DNA of 64,000 nt from CAJCIS01 sp965276755. GTDB taxonomy: Bacteria; Pseudomonadota; Alphaproteobacteria; Acetobacterales; Acetobacteraceae. The notes under the pieces are model-generated. The model had not been told where the DNA came from, searched no databases, and saw only the letters and a list, made by a program, of their open reading frames with translations. The translations under genes were made by a program, and so were the position numbers. Of the stretch, positions 17,557 through 25,796 are shown piece by piece (the stretch's first letter is position 1; every line of letters starts with the position of its first letter). The stretch is from positions 3,286,001 to 3,350,000 of the forward strand of contig OZ255625.1 of the NCBI GenBank assembly GCA_965276755.1, read 5' to 3'.

Positions 17557-17760
17557 GGCCAGGGGGCTCTGCCCCCTGGACCCCCGCTAAGGACAAGTCC
17601 TTAGAACCTAATTTGTAGGAAGGAGGAGGGGGGCCAGCGAGGCTCTCACCACCCGCGAGTTGGCCCCCCTCCTTCACCTAACAAATGGGGGTCTGGGGCC
17701 TCAGGCCCCGTCGTGCGAAGCACGCGTTCGCGTGACGGGGTCCAGGGCAGAGCCCTGGCC
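17557..17760. repeat. Element B palindrome, longest copy
   Basis: Left half: GGCCAGGGGGCTCTGCCCCC, TAAGGACAAGTCCTTA and GGAGGGGGGCCAG. Right half: TTGGCCCCCCTCC, TCACCTAACAAATG and CCAGGGCAGAGCCCTGGCC. The halves are approximate reverse complements, so the whole 204 bp could fold as one long structured hairpin. Confidence 0.9.
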
Positions 17761-17761
17761 T

Positions 17762-18325
17762 TCAACCCGCACCATCGGGCCGCAACCGCGCGATGCGCTC
17801 GCTGAACCGCGGTCCGAACAGCCGAAAGCAGCCAAACACCACGCGCAGCCCCGGCGGCAGCGTCTTGGCCAACCCGGCCATCTCGGCGGGCACATCCGGG
17901 CGCGCCATCAGCGTGCTCTCCTCGGACGGATAGGCGACCGGCTTTGCGTAGGCGTGGCCAAGATGCGGACACAGACGCTGCGCACGCTTGGCGCAGGCCA
18001 GGTGCAGCGGCGGCACCGAGCCGGCGTAGCGCCGCGTCTCATCGCCCAGGGTGACGAAGCCGCCGGACTCGAGCGGGAAGATCCAGCGATCGCGCGCCAG
18101 CGTGCGCCGGCCGCAGACATGGCAGAGCTGGCTGGCCAGTCCAAGGCGCTGGCGGCTGACGTGCAGGGCGGCGAATTTGGGGCGGCCCTGCCCTGGGCGC
18201 TCGACCTGCAGCAGGTCGGTAAGGCCGGGGAAATCGACCGACGGGCGCAGCCTGAAGGTCTCCTCGGCCGTCCATGAGACGGTCCAGGGAACGGTGATGC
18301 CGGCGTTCGATCCGCTCAACGACAA
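17762..18325 (-). CDS. Conserved-looking protein of unknown function with a CxxC pair
   Basis: This 187-residue soluble protein is not one I can name. It has CHVCGRRTLARDRW near residues 68-81, a likely half of a zinc or cluster site, and further Cys/His in HLACAKRAQRLCPHLGH (about 106-122) that could complete a four-ligand site. The C-terminus is Arg/Leu-rich. No signal peptide or membrane segment is visible. It is alone between a B repeat and the CPBP gene. A structural zinc-binding role is inferred only from the Cys/His spacing. Confidence 0.6.
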   Translation of the reverse strand: MSLSGSNAGITVPWTVSWTAEETFRLRPSVDFPGLTDLLQVERPGQGRPKFAALHVSRQRLGLASQLCHVCGRRTLARDRWIFPLESGGFVTLGDETRRYAGSVPPLHLACAKRAQRLCPHLGHAYAKPVAYPSEESTLMARPDVPAEMAGLAKTLPPGLRVVFGCFRLFGPRFSERIARLRPDGAG

Positions 18326-18477
18326 GGCTCTTCCAATGCGCTGAGAAGTTTTAGGCGATCGCCCGAACGCAGGCCAGCCGCCGCCTCCGGCGTGCCGCTC
18401 GCGCGTTTCACTTTTCTGTTGCGTGCCGGCCTGGCCTTGTGGACCAGTCAGCCGACAGCCGCGCCGCCAGGATTTCG

Positions 18478-19413
18478 ATGATGAATGATGCCAGACCGAG
18501 TTCCCGCCAGCGCTTGCGCCGGATTTTCATTGGCCCGGATGGCATTCGCGCAGGCTGGTCGGTGCTGATCTTCTTGCTGATCATTCTGATCCCCGCGGGC
18601 CTGCTCAACCTGGCCCTTCGTCGCATCATCCACATCGATGCCAAGGCCATGGGCAAGGATCTTCGTCCGTTTCTGCTCCTCGGCGCCGAGACAATTTCGT
18701 GCGCCTTTGTCCTGGGCGCCACGGCCGTCATGGCCAGGATCGAGCGGCGGCGCCTGGGCGCCTACGGCCTGCCGGCGGGCCGGGTGGCCTACAAGCTTGG
18801 CGTAGGCTGGCTGGGTGGATTTGCCTGTCTTTCCCTGCTGGTGGCCATGCTCGCGGCCGGAGGGTTTCTGGTCTTTGACGGCCTCGCCTTACATGGCCTT
18901 GCCATCTTTGGTTACGGCCTGATCTGGCTCGCCGCCTTCGGCGCCGTGGGGGTGACGGAAGAAATCATCTTTCGCGGCTATATCCAGTCCACGCTGACGC
19001 GCGGTTTGGGCTTTTGGCCGGCGGCATTGCTGACCTCGGCGCTGTTCGGCGCCGCGCACGTGCCCAACCACGGCGAAAGCCTGCTGGGCCTGAGTGCTGT
19101 GGTGGCAGCCGGCCTGGTGTTCTGTCTGCTGCTGCGGGCGACCGGTTCGCTGTGGGTGGGAATTGGGTTTCATGCAGCCTGGGACTGGGCCCAATCGTAT
19201 CTGTATGGCACGCCCGATAGCGGGCTGCTGGCGCGCGGGCATCTGCTGATCAGCCACGCCGCGGGCAATGCGCGCTTCAGCGGCAGCGCCGCGGGGCCCG
19301 AGGGCAGCGTGCTGGCGGCACCGGTGATGATTGCGGGATTGCTGGCGCTGGTTTGGGTGTGCCGCCGGCCGGGACTGCAATCGGGATCGAGCGCGATGGT
19401 GGCTGCGGAGTGA
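18478..19413 (+). CDS. CPBP family intramembrane metalloprotease (CAAX-like)
   Basis: A polytopic membrane protein of about 311 residues has the three abortive-infection/CAAX-protease motifs: EEIIFRGYIQ (motif 1, EExxxR), FGAAHVPNH (motif 2, FxxxH) and GIGFHAAWD (motif 3, HxxxD/N-like). Such proteins cleave or process membrane peptides and isoprenylated substrates; bacterial roles vary, including bacteriocin self-immunity. Several hydrophobic helices flank the motifs. ATG 18478 (or 18481) is taken as the start; GTG 18439 is also in frame. An A-arm follows the gene at 19453. Confidence 0.87.
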   Translation: MMNDARPSSRQRLRRIFIGPDGIRAGWSVLIFLLIILIPAGLLNLALRRIIHIDAKAMGKDLRPFLLLGAETISCAFVLGATAVMARIERRRLGAYGLPAGRVAYKLGVGWLGGFACLSLLVAMLAAGGFLVFDGLALHGLAIFGYGLIWLAAFGAVGVTEEIIFRGYIQSTLTRGLGFWPAALLTSALFGAAHVPNHGESLLGLSAVVAAGLVFCLLLRATGSLWVGIGFHAAWDWAQSYLYGTPDSGLLARGHLLISHAAGNARFSGSAAGPEGSVLAAPVMIAGLLALVWVCRRPGLQSGSSAMVAAE

Positions 19414-19452
19414 CTGGGACTGGATCGAACGCCGGCTTTTGCAGAGAAAAAG

Positions 19453-19488
19453 CTGGGGGAGATGTGCCATCTCCCCCAGACCCCCGTC
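19453..19488 (+). repeat. Element A, single left arm
   Basis: A left arm with a slightly shortened C-tract (CCATCTCCCCCAGACCCCCGTC) lies between the CPBP gene and the convergent secreted-protein gene. Confidence 0.93.
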
Positions 19489-19520
19489 ATCAATGAGACC
19501 AAACTCGTGTGCTGCGGCGA

Positions 19521-19958
19521 TCAGGCGTGTGTCGCCACGTAGGGTCCGCTCGCATACGGATCGGTGAACGTGCCTGTGCCTGTGCCTGCCTTGAATTTCA
19601 GCGTGCCGACGAACGTGCCCGGCTCGCCCATGCAAGTGCCGCCGAAGGTCACCGCCAGGTTGAGTTTAGATTTCTTGTCGACGCTGCCGGCGTTGACGGT
19701 GCCCGCGCATCCGCTTGGCGCTGTGACGGTTCCCGTCAGCGACCCACCCTTGCCTTTCACCAGGCTGCCGGGGAATTGGTATGAGCCGCCTTCAAAGTTG
19801 ACCGTAAAAATGACCGATAACATGGACGCCGCGTTGAGGTGAATGGAAGGGGCCGCCCGGCCTGGCTTGGCACCCGCAAGCAGCGGATCGGTCTTGGCTT
19901 GTGCAGCACCAGTGCAAAGTGCCGCTGCCGCGATCGCGGCCAACATAACGAACTTCAT
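19521..19958 (-). CDS. Small secreted protein of unknown function
   Basis: This 145-residue protein begins with the signal peptide MKFVMLAAIAAAALCTGAAQA and continues with a Gly/Thr-rich, probably all-beta mature region. SGCAGTV and GGTCMG hold the only two mature Cys and probably form one disulfide. AGGAGG five bases before ATG 19958 fixes the start. There is no recognisable family. It is the first of several exported proteins in this stretch, each separated from the next by element A arms. Confidence 0.72.
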   Translation of the reverse strand: MKFVMLAAIAAAALCTGAAQAKTDPLLAGAKPGRAAPSIHLNAASMLSVIFTVNFEGGSYQFPGSLVKGKGGSLTGTVTAPSGCAGTVNAGSVDKKSKLNLAVTFGGTCMGEPGTFVGTLKFKAGTGTGTFTDPYASGPYVATHA

Positions 19959-20259
19959 GGAACCTCCTGAGATCATGACAACGTAGGGCGTGAATGCACG
20001 GCGACTTAAGTGGCCGCCGCAACGATGCCTGATAAATGCTTTTATGAGCAACCGCAACTATAATGGCGCCCCAAGGCGCCCTCTGTGTCCCTTTGCCAAG
20101 TTTAGTATTGTGATGGTTGCTTCTCGCTTGCCGCTGCGCGCGGGATACTAAGTCACGGCGTATCCTGCCACCAGGATGGCTGTCTCTTCAGCGCGGGCCG
20201 CCTATATCTCGATGCGCTCGGCGAGCGGCGGTCAACAACACATACAAGCCAGGAGAAGG
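19959..20259. other. Intergenic region with no recognised gene
   Basis: This is upstream DNA of the minus-strand secreted protein. A TATAAT at 20059-20064 faces rightward but lacks a good -35 box and a nearby gene. Nothing else could be supported. Confidence 0.4.
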
Positions 20260-20296
20260 CTGGGGGGGATGTGCCATCCCCCCCAGACCCCCCGTC
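20260..20296 (+). repeat. Element A, single left arm
   Basis: A left arm with one extra G in the first tract lies about 125 bp upstream of the first delta-60 gene. Confidence 0.93.
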
Positions 20297-20421
20297 GATT
20301 TTTGGGCCTCGTTCAGCCCCATGCCCTCCAATCTTCACTTGCCTTGCGCGGATGTATTCTCGTCAAATGCAGTTTCTGTAAGCGGCGAGGCCACACCGCC
20401 GTCCAAGCGGAAACATCCATC

Positions 20422-21639
20422 ATGCGCATTGCCACAGTCGTAACGGCTCTGTTCCTGCTGAGCGGTCCCGCGGTTGCCCCTGCCTGGGGGCAGGCCGGTA
20501 CCCTCGATCCCAGTTTCGGCAGCGGCGGCATCGCCCAGCCGGTGCAGCCGCAATCGGGCCAGGTGCGTCCTGCGCGCACGCTGGTGCAAGCGGATGGCGG
20601 CATCCTGATCCTTCTCCAATTCACGTCATCCTGCAGCATCGTGCGCCTGTTGCCGAACGGCGCGCTGGATACCGGCTATGGCAACCAGGGCGTTGCCAGC
20701 CTGTCTGCCGGCGGCAATGCCGCGCTCGACATGGCTTTGCAGGCGGATGGAAAGCTCCTGGTCGGCGGCGAGACCATCGCCATCAAAAACAATTCGTACG
20801 TCTATACGGGCACGTTATGGCGCCTGAACACCAACGGCACGCTCGATCCAGGCTGGGGGCGCAATGGCGCGCTGGCCTTGCCGCTGCCGAACCAGCAGAG
20901 CCCGACAGGCTCGGCAATACTTTTGATGCTGGTTCAGCCTGACGGGCGCATCGTGCTTGATGCCACGGCCGCAATCGGCACGGTGGTAGAACGCCTGAAT
21001 GCAGATGGTGCGCTCGATGCCAGCTTCGGCAGCGGCGGTGCGGTGACGGAGCCCTCCGACTATGCCGTCACGTCGACGGCTTTGCAAAAGGACGGCAAGA
21101 TCATCGTCATTGTTACGAACCGCGGCGAGGGGCCGTATTTCACGCGGCTGACGAAGGCGGGTGCGGCGGACCAGTCCGCAGCCTACGGGCACGTCATTGC
21201 AGCAACGGGCGCCGGCACATTCCAGCCCACCGGCGGCTTCATTTCGCAGCTATTTAGCAGTGACGAATTTGCCTTGCAGCGCATCGGCCCGCAAAACGTG
21301 CGTGATGGCCGTTTTGCAACCCGGGTGATCGATTTTGCCTCACCCAAGGTGCCAAATGACCTGAGCGCGGACAATGTCCTAGCTGCGCAAGGCAATGGCG
21401 ATGTCGTGGCGGCCGGCTATTGGCAGATAAATGCCGGCGGAACGCCCGACTGGGGCGGTGTCGCGCGGGTGCGCGCCAATGGCACAATCGACACGCGCTT
21501 TGCCACTAACGGCGTGACCAAGGTGCAGATTATGGGGCAGACGGCTTTTCTGGGCATTGCCTTGCAGCAGGATGGCAAGATCGTCCTGTCCGGTGTGGAT
21601 GGGGCGGGCTTGGTGGTGGCGAGGTATTTGGGAAAATAG
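20422..21639 (+). CDS. Secreted delta-60 repeat (DUF5122) protein, copy 1
   Basis: The 405-residue exported protein has signal peptide MRIATVVTALFLLSGPAVAPAWG followed by delta-60 repeats: GTLDPSFGSGGIAQ, GALDTGYGNQGVASL, GTLDPGWGRNGALA, GALDASFGSGGAVT and GTIDTRFATNGVTK. Each is paired with an ALQADGKLLVGG-type strand (LVQADGGILIL, LVQPDGRIVLD, LQKDGKIIVIV, LQQDGKIVLSG). The repeat is expected to form a beta-propeller. ATG 20422 starts the signal peptide, though the frame is open upstream through the repeat. It is closely similar to the next gene. The biological role of the family is unknown. Confidence 0.85.
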   Translation: MRIATVVTALFLLSGPAVAPAWGQAGTLDPSFGSGGIAQPVQPQSGQVRPARTLVQADGGILILLQFTSSCSIVRLLPNGALDTGYGNQGVASLSAGGNAALDMALQADGKLLVGGETIAIKNNSYVYTGTLWRLNTNGTLDPGWGRNGALALPLPNQQSPTGSAILLMLVQPDGRIVLDATAAIGTVVERLNADGALDASFGSGGAVTEPSDYAVTSTALQKDGKIIVIVTNRGEGPYFTRLTKAGAADQSAAYGHVIAATGAGTFQPTGGFISQLFSSDEFALQRIGPQNVRDGRFATRVIDFASPKVPNDLSADNVLAAQGNGDVVAAGYWQINAGGTPDWGGVARVRANGTIDTRFATNGVTKVQIMGQTAFLGIALQQDGKIVLSGVDGAGLVVARYLGK

Positions 21640-21644
21640 CAAAT

Positions 21645-21690
21645 TATACCAACCGGCGTTGAAACTGACACATGATCAAGGAGAGAAAGA
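21645..21690 (+). repeat. Conserved flank of element A, possible IS remnant
   Basis: The stretch containing CAACCGGCGTTGAAACTGAC then ACATGATCAAGGAGAGAAAG recurs, inverted and with few changes, at 33283-33325, each time joined directly to an element A copy. The core GTCAGTTTCAACGCCGGTTG resembles terminal repeats of IS21-type elements as I remember them; no transposase is present. Confidence 0.6.
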
Positions 21691-21780
21691 TTGGGGGAGA
21701 CCCAAACCCCCCGTCATTTCCGTAAACCTCGCCTCAAATAAATGACGGGGGGTCTGGGGGGGATGGCACATCTCCCCCAG
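21691..21780. repeat. Element A, two-armed copy with a shortened left arm
   Basis: The left arm (TTGGGGGAGACCCAAACC to CCGTC) lacks the central ATGTGCCATCCC. The loop has CCTCGCCTCAAATAAA, and the right arm (GACGGGGGGTCTGG to CCCCCAG) is complete. Confidence 0.95.
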
Positions 21781-21827
21781 CCTTACTCTGAGCGTCAATC
21801 TTACTTCTGCCTGGTACTACACCACTG

Positions 21828-21873
21828 ACGAGGGGCTTGGGGGCTTACGTATACGTCAGCCACATCGCCCCCA
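21828..21873 (+). repeat. Element A right arm with an internal substituted palindrome
   Basis: GACGAGGGGCTTGGGGG is followed by the palindrome CTTACGTATACGTCAG and CCACATCGCCCCCAA. It lies about 50 bp downstream of the preceding two-armed copy and about 45 bp upstream of the second delta-60 gene. Confidence 0.8.
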
Positions 21874-21918
21874 ACTCTTCACTCGCCTGCCCACTGCCAT
21901 CACGCGGAGGCTTGCAGC

Positions 21919-23142
21919 ATGCGTATCGCCCCAACCTTTTTGGTTTTGCTTCTTCTGGCCAGCGCCACAGCCAGGCCGGCTTCGGCACAGGCCGGGACGT
22001 TGGACCCGAGTTTCGGCAGCTTCGGCATCGCCCAGCTATCCGTGCAAACCGATCCGATGCTCGTCACGCGCGCTCTGGTGCAGTCCGACGGCGGCATCCT
22101 GCTTCTCTTTGGCGCCGACAAAATGAGCTACGTCCTGCGGCTGCTGCCGACAGGTACATTGGATACGGGCTACGGAAACCAGGGCGTGGCCAGTTTGTCG
22201 GGGGACAATAATTTCGCCCTCGACATGGCCTTGCAAGCCGATGGAAAGCTGCTGGTCGGCGGGGAGAGGATCACCCGGCGCAACCGCGTTTCGGTCCTGA
22301 CGGGCATGATCTGGCGGCTCAATACGAACGGCACGCTCGATGCAGGCTGGGGCAGAAAAGGCGCGCTGCCTGTACCGTTGCCAAACAACAAAAGCCCCGC
22401 GACCGCAATTGTCGCCTTGCTGCTGGTCCAGCCAGATGGGCGCATCGATCTTCAGCTCGGTACCGATACAGGCGATGAGGTCGAGCGCCTTACTGCCGAT
22501 GGTTCGCTGGACGCAACCTTCGGCCAGGGCGGCGGGGTGATGGCCTTTGGTGACGACGAAATCGTGTCGATGGCTCTGCAAAACGACGGCAAGATCCTGC
22601 TCGCAGCGCATTATTTCAGCACCGGCCCGATCATGTTTCGCCTGACTCCAACCGGTGTCATCGACCGGTCAACCGCATATGGACACATCGTCAACAGTAC
22701 TGGAGCCAACACGTTCCAACCCTCCGGCGGCTACATCACGCCAATACAAGTGGGCGATGAGTTCGCGTTGCAGCAGATCAATCCGGCCAGTATGCGCGAT
22801 ACGCGGTTTGCAAGCCCGACGATCGACTTCGGCTCGCTCCCGGCGGCCCACGATGTTAGCGCGGCTGATTGCCTGAGTGCTGAAGTAAATGGTGACGTCA
22901 TCGCCGCCGGCTACTGGCAGCAAGACGTATTATCGTCGCCACCTTGGGGCGGCGTTGGCCGGGTGCGCGACTCCGGCAGGATCGACCAGGGCTTCGGCAC
23001 GCATGGCGTAAACAAGCTGCTGGTCGTGGGATACACGCACTTCACTGCGAGTGCGGTGCAGCCGGATGGCAAGATCGTGGTGGCCGGCGCCGCTGGTGCC
23101 GACACAAACAACGTGGTCGCCGCTCGATATTTCGGGAAATGA
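21919..23142 (+). CDS. Secreted delta-60 repeat (DUF5122) protein, copy 2
   Basis: This 407-residue paralogue of the preceding gene aligns over its whole length, and by eye more than half the residues are identical (for example DTGYGNQGVASLS, ALDMALQADGKLLVGGE and IWRLNTNGTLD). It has its own signal peptide, MRIAPTFLVLLLLASATARPASA, and a GGAGG eight bases before ATG 21919. The copies differ most in a loop around residue 50 and near the C-terminus. This indicates tandem duplication followed by divergence, with element A copies between them. Function unknown; exported. Confidence 0.85.
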   Translation: MRIAPTFLVLLLLASATARPASAQAGTLDPSFGSFGIAQLSVQTDPMLVTRALVQSDGGILLLFGADKMSYVLRLLPTGTLDTGYGNQGVASLSGDNNFALDMALQADGKLLVGGERITRRNRVSVLTGMIWRLNTNGTLDAGWGRKGALPVPLPNNKSPATAIVALLLVQPDGRIDLQLGTDTGDEVERLTADGSLDATFGQGGGVMAFGDDEIVSMALQNDGKILLAAHYFSTGPIMFRLTPTGVIDRSTAYGHIVNSTGANTFQPSGGYITPIQVGDEFALQQINPASMRDTRFASPTIDFGSLPAAHDVSAADCLSAEVNGDVIAAGYWQQDVLSSPPWGGVGRVRDSGRIDQGFGTHGVNKLLVVGYTHFTASAVQPDGKIVVAGAAGADTNNVVAARYFGK

Positions 23143-23163
23143 GTCAGCGTAAAGCGGAAAAAG

Positions 23164-23200
23164 CTGGGGGAGATGTGCCATCCCCCCCAGACCCCCCGTC
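23164..23200 (+). repeat. Element A, single left arm
   Basis: A complete 37-bp left arm lies between the second delta-60 gene and the histidine phosphatase gene. Confidence 0.95.
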
Positions 23201-23258
23201 GATTGTTGAAGGTGTGCACAGCCTTGCGAACAACCTTGCCCTTGTGTAGGGCTGGCCC

Positions 23259-23852
23259 GTGTCACTGCGCGTCCTGCTCCTCGGCCTGCTGCTTGCGCCC
23301 GCTTTGGCACCCGCACGCGCGGCCGCTCCCAGCGAAACGATCGTGTTGTTGCGCCATGCCGAAAAACCGGCCGCAGGGCTCGGGCAGCTCGATTGCCAGG
23401 GGCTTAATCGCGCCCTTGCATTACCAGGCGTTATTGCGCGCGATTTCGGCCGTCCCACTGAAATCTTTGCGCCCAATCCTGCCGAGATGAAAAAGGACGG
23501 CGGCGTTGCCTACGCGTATATCCGCCCTCTCGCCACGATAGAGCCCACGGCCATCTCCTTGGGCATGACGGTCTATGTCAGCATCGGCGTGCAGGATTGG
23601 CAGAAATTGGCCCACGCGCTTGACGCCCCCGGTCGCGCCGGCGCGCTTGTGCTCGTGGCTTGGGAACACGCGGGTATTGTCAAGCTCGCGCGCGCGTTGA
23701 TGCGCGCGCATGGCGGCGATCCCGGCGCGGTGCCGGAGTGGGACAAGCGGGATTACGACAGCCTATACGTGCTGCGCATCACCGGCAGCAAGATTGCGTT
23801 CGCGCATCAGCAGGAAGGGTTGAACAATCAACCGGCCGCTTGCCCCAAGTAA
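23259..23852 (+). CDS. Exported histidine phosphatase family protein
   Basis: The 197-residue protein has signal peptide LRVLLLGLLLAPALAPARA followed by TIVLLRHAEKPAAGLGQLD, the RHG-type phosphatase motif (here RHA) whose His is phosphorylated during catalysis. LSCQGLNRA-like LDCQGLNRALALPG fits the next conserved block, and VAWEHAGIVKLARAL supplies the second catalytic His. It starts at GTG 23259. The signal peptide places it in the periplasm, so a phosphate-releasing hydrolase on an extracellular substrate is likely. It is bordered on both sides by A-arms. Confidence 0.8.
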   Translation: MSLRVLLLGLLLAPALAPARAAAPSETIVLLRHAEKPAAGLGQLDCQGLNRALALPGVIARDFGRPTEIFAPNPAEMKKDGGVAYAYIRPLATIEPTAISLGMTVYVSIGVQDWQKLAHALDAPGRAGALVLVAWEHAGIVKLARALMRAHGGDPGAVPEWDKRDYDSLYVLRITGSKIAFAHQQEGLNNQPAACPK

Positions 23853-23863
23853 ACTGCAAGGAT

Positions 23864-23900
23864 GACGGGGGGTCTGGGGGGGATGGCACATCTCCCCCAG
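23864..23900 (+). repeat. Element A, single right arm
   Basis: A complete right arm (GACGGGGGGTCTGGG to ATCTCCCCCAG) lies between the convergent phosphatase and Tim44-like genes, almost touching the stop of the latter. Confidence 0.95.
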
Positions 23901-23907
23901 TTCTTTC

Positions 23908-24861
23908 CTACTGGGCCTGCTGAATAGCAGAAAGCACCCAATGCCCGCCCGAAGAGCGCAGAAAGGTCCAGAACTCGTTGACCGTCACGCGCTCGCTGGC
24001 CGAACCATCGACCACGCGCCCGCTCATGTCCTTCGTCACGTCATACATCGAAAAGCGCATGCTGACGGTGGCGTATTCGCGATTGCTCTCGGCCCAGGCT
24101 TCCGACAGATCGCCCTGCACCAGGCGCACGTCCAGCACCTGGTTGCGCACGCCGCGGCTGGTCTGCTCGGCCATCTGTTCGGCGAAGTAACTGACCATTT
24201 CGGGCGTGGCCATCGCCTGCAGCGCGTTCAGATCGTGGCTGGACCACGCACCCTGGATGCCGGCCAGCAACTGGCTGAACATCTTGTAGTCGCCCGGATT
24301 AAGTGCCACCGCCCGCGCGCGAGGACCCGCGCCACCGCCGCCGACCGGCCCACTGCCTTGTTGCTGGAACATGTTGCGCGCAAAGCCGCCGACGCCGCCG
24401 GCCATCGCCGGTGCGCCCATGAAGCGGCGCATGATCCAGCGCCCGACCAGGAACAGCAGCCCCAGTTGGATGATCAGCCCCAGCAAGCCGCTGCCGCCGT
24501 GAAGGCCGCCGAAGAAGCCGCGGCCGAACAACATGCCGCCGATGCCGGCACCAAGCAGGCCGCCCATCAACCCGCCCATCAGGCCCGAGCGAAAGCCGCC
24601 GCGGCCCATGCCGAAGCCGCCCATGCCCATCCCCCGCATGCCGTAGCCGGACTGGCCGTAACCCGAGCCGCCATAGGTGTTGGGGGTCATGCTGCGCTGA
24701 AACGGCGCGGCCCCTCCCGGTGCGCCTGCCGTGCCCGGCGAAGATGACCAAGTCTGGCTGCCACGGCTGCCGAGCGAGAGGCCGTTGCCCGGCCGAGCGT
24801 CGGCCAAGGCGGGTGCCAATGCCAGGATGAGGGCGAGGAGGACGGGAATGGCGCGGCGCAT
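23908..24861 (-). CDS. Tim44-like domain membrane protein
   Basis: The 317-residue protein has a signal-like N-terminus (MRRAIPVLLALILALAPALADA), a long Gly/Met-rich linker (GYGMRGMGMGGFGMGRGG and GLMGGLMGGLLGAG), a membrane helix (GLLGLIIQLGLLFLVGRWIM) and a C-terminal Tim44-like domain from about residue 190 (YKMFSQLLAGIQGAWSSHD to the end, including FWTFLRSSGGHWVLSAIQ). The Tim44/MRPL45 fold is usually a membrane-associated binding module. The exact role in bacteria is unclear. It is upstream of, and on the opposite strand to, the phosphatase. Confidence 0.85.
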   Translation of the reverse strand: MRRAIPVLLALILALAPALADARPGNGLSLGSRGSQTWSSSPGTAGAPGGAAPFQRSMTPNTYGGSGYGQSGYGMRGMGMGGFGMGRGGFRSGLMGGLMGGLLGAGIGGMLFGRGFFGGLHGGSGLLGLIIQLGLLFLVGRWIMRRFMGAPAMAGGVGGFARNMFQQQGSGPVGGGGAGPRARAVALNPGDYKMFSQLLAGIQGAWSSHDLNALQAMATPEMVSYFAEQMAEQTSRGVRNQVLDVRLVQGDLSEAWAESNREYATVSMRFSMYDVTKDMSGRVVDGSASERVTVNEFWTFLRSSGGHWVLSAIQQAQ

Positions 24862-24891
24862 GGCGACCTCTGTACGGAAGCAGGACCTCTT

Positions 24892-25752
24892 CTATATGGT
24901 ATCGGCGGCACTTGCCATGAGGGGTGTGGCGCCGGCCGCTTCGGGCAACTTCATCCAGTCCGGTATGCGCGGAACGATGGCCACGCCATCGGCCTGCAGC
25001 GGCACACCCAACGCATCCAGCCGCAGCATGGCCAGGCCGCGTGTGCCCAGGCTGGAGCGCATCTCGCCCACCTCGCGCGTGCCGGCACTGACGGGCGTGC
25101 CGTGCGCGGGCAGAGGGGTGGCGGCGTGTACAGGCACCAGGCGGCGTTTGAGCAGGCCGCGGTAGCGGGTGCGCGCGGTCAGTTCCTGGCCCATGTAGCA
25201 GCCCTTGGTCCAGGAGATGCCGCCCAGCTCATCGAAGCCGGCTTCCAGCAGCACGGTTTTTTCGGGCTCGAGGTCGCGCGCGCCGTCTGGCAGACCGAGC
25301 GCCAGCCTGTGCGAATCCCATAGGTGCAGCGTCGCATTGGCGGCAAGCGGGGCAGGGGCGAGGATGCGCCACCCGGCTTCGGGCAGGCGCGGATCGGGTG
25401 CGGCGATCGCGCTTGCGGCCTGCGGCGGGGCAGCGCCCGCGCCCCAGGCCGCGTGGACGGCCAGGGGCGCTGTTGCGATTTCGGCTGCGGCGCGCAGGCG
25501 GAAGCGCGCCAGGCGCCCTGCCACCATAGTGGTTTGATCGGCTGCGCAATCAAGCAGCAGGTGGTCGGCCTCGCTGAAGATGAAGAAATCGGCGAGCCAC
25601 TTGCCCTGCGGCGTTAGCAAGGCGGCCCATACCGCGCGGCCGGGTGCGGCGAGGGCCACGTCGTTGGAGACCAGGCCGTTGAGGAAGGTTATGCGGTCCG
25701 CGCCGGTGATCGCGAGCACGGCGCGGTCTGGCAGGTGGGCGAGGTGGGTCAT
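24892..25752 (-). CDS. ygfZ: YgfZ/GcvT-like folate-binding protein (iron-sulfur cluster repair factor)
   Basis: The 286-residue protein carries the diagnostic KGCYMGQELTARTRYRG motif (near residues 180-196; YgfZ signature KGCYxGQE) and an N-terminal ITGADRITFLNGLVSNDV. YgfZ uses tetrahydrofolate to help assemble or repair certain Fe-S enzymes such as MiaB. ATG 25752 is chosen because homology starts at MTHLAHLPDRAVLAI; the longer open frame upstream merely passes through the adjacent element A. It is tandem with the Tim44-like gene, 30 bp apart. Confidence 0.93.
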   Translation of the reverse strand: MTHLAHLPDRAVLAITGADRITFLNGLVSNDVALAAPGRAVWAALLTPQGKWLADFFIFSEADHLLLDCAADQTTMVAGRLARFRLRAAAEIATAPLAVHAAWGAGAAPPQAASAIAAPDPRLPEAGWRILAPAPLAANATLHLWDSHRLALGLPDGARDLEPEKTVLLEAGFDELGGISWTKGCYMGQELTARTRYRGLLKRRLVPVHAATPLPAHGTPVSAGTREVGEMRSSLGTRGLAMLRLDALGVPLQADGVAIVPRIPDWMKLPEAAGATPLMASAADTI

Positions 25753-25796
25753 GGGCGTGCAGGTGGCGCGCGGGCGCGCGGGCGGCAAGGGAAGAG

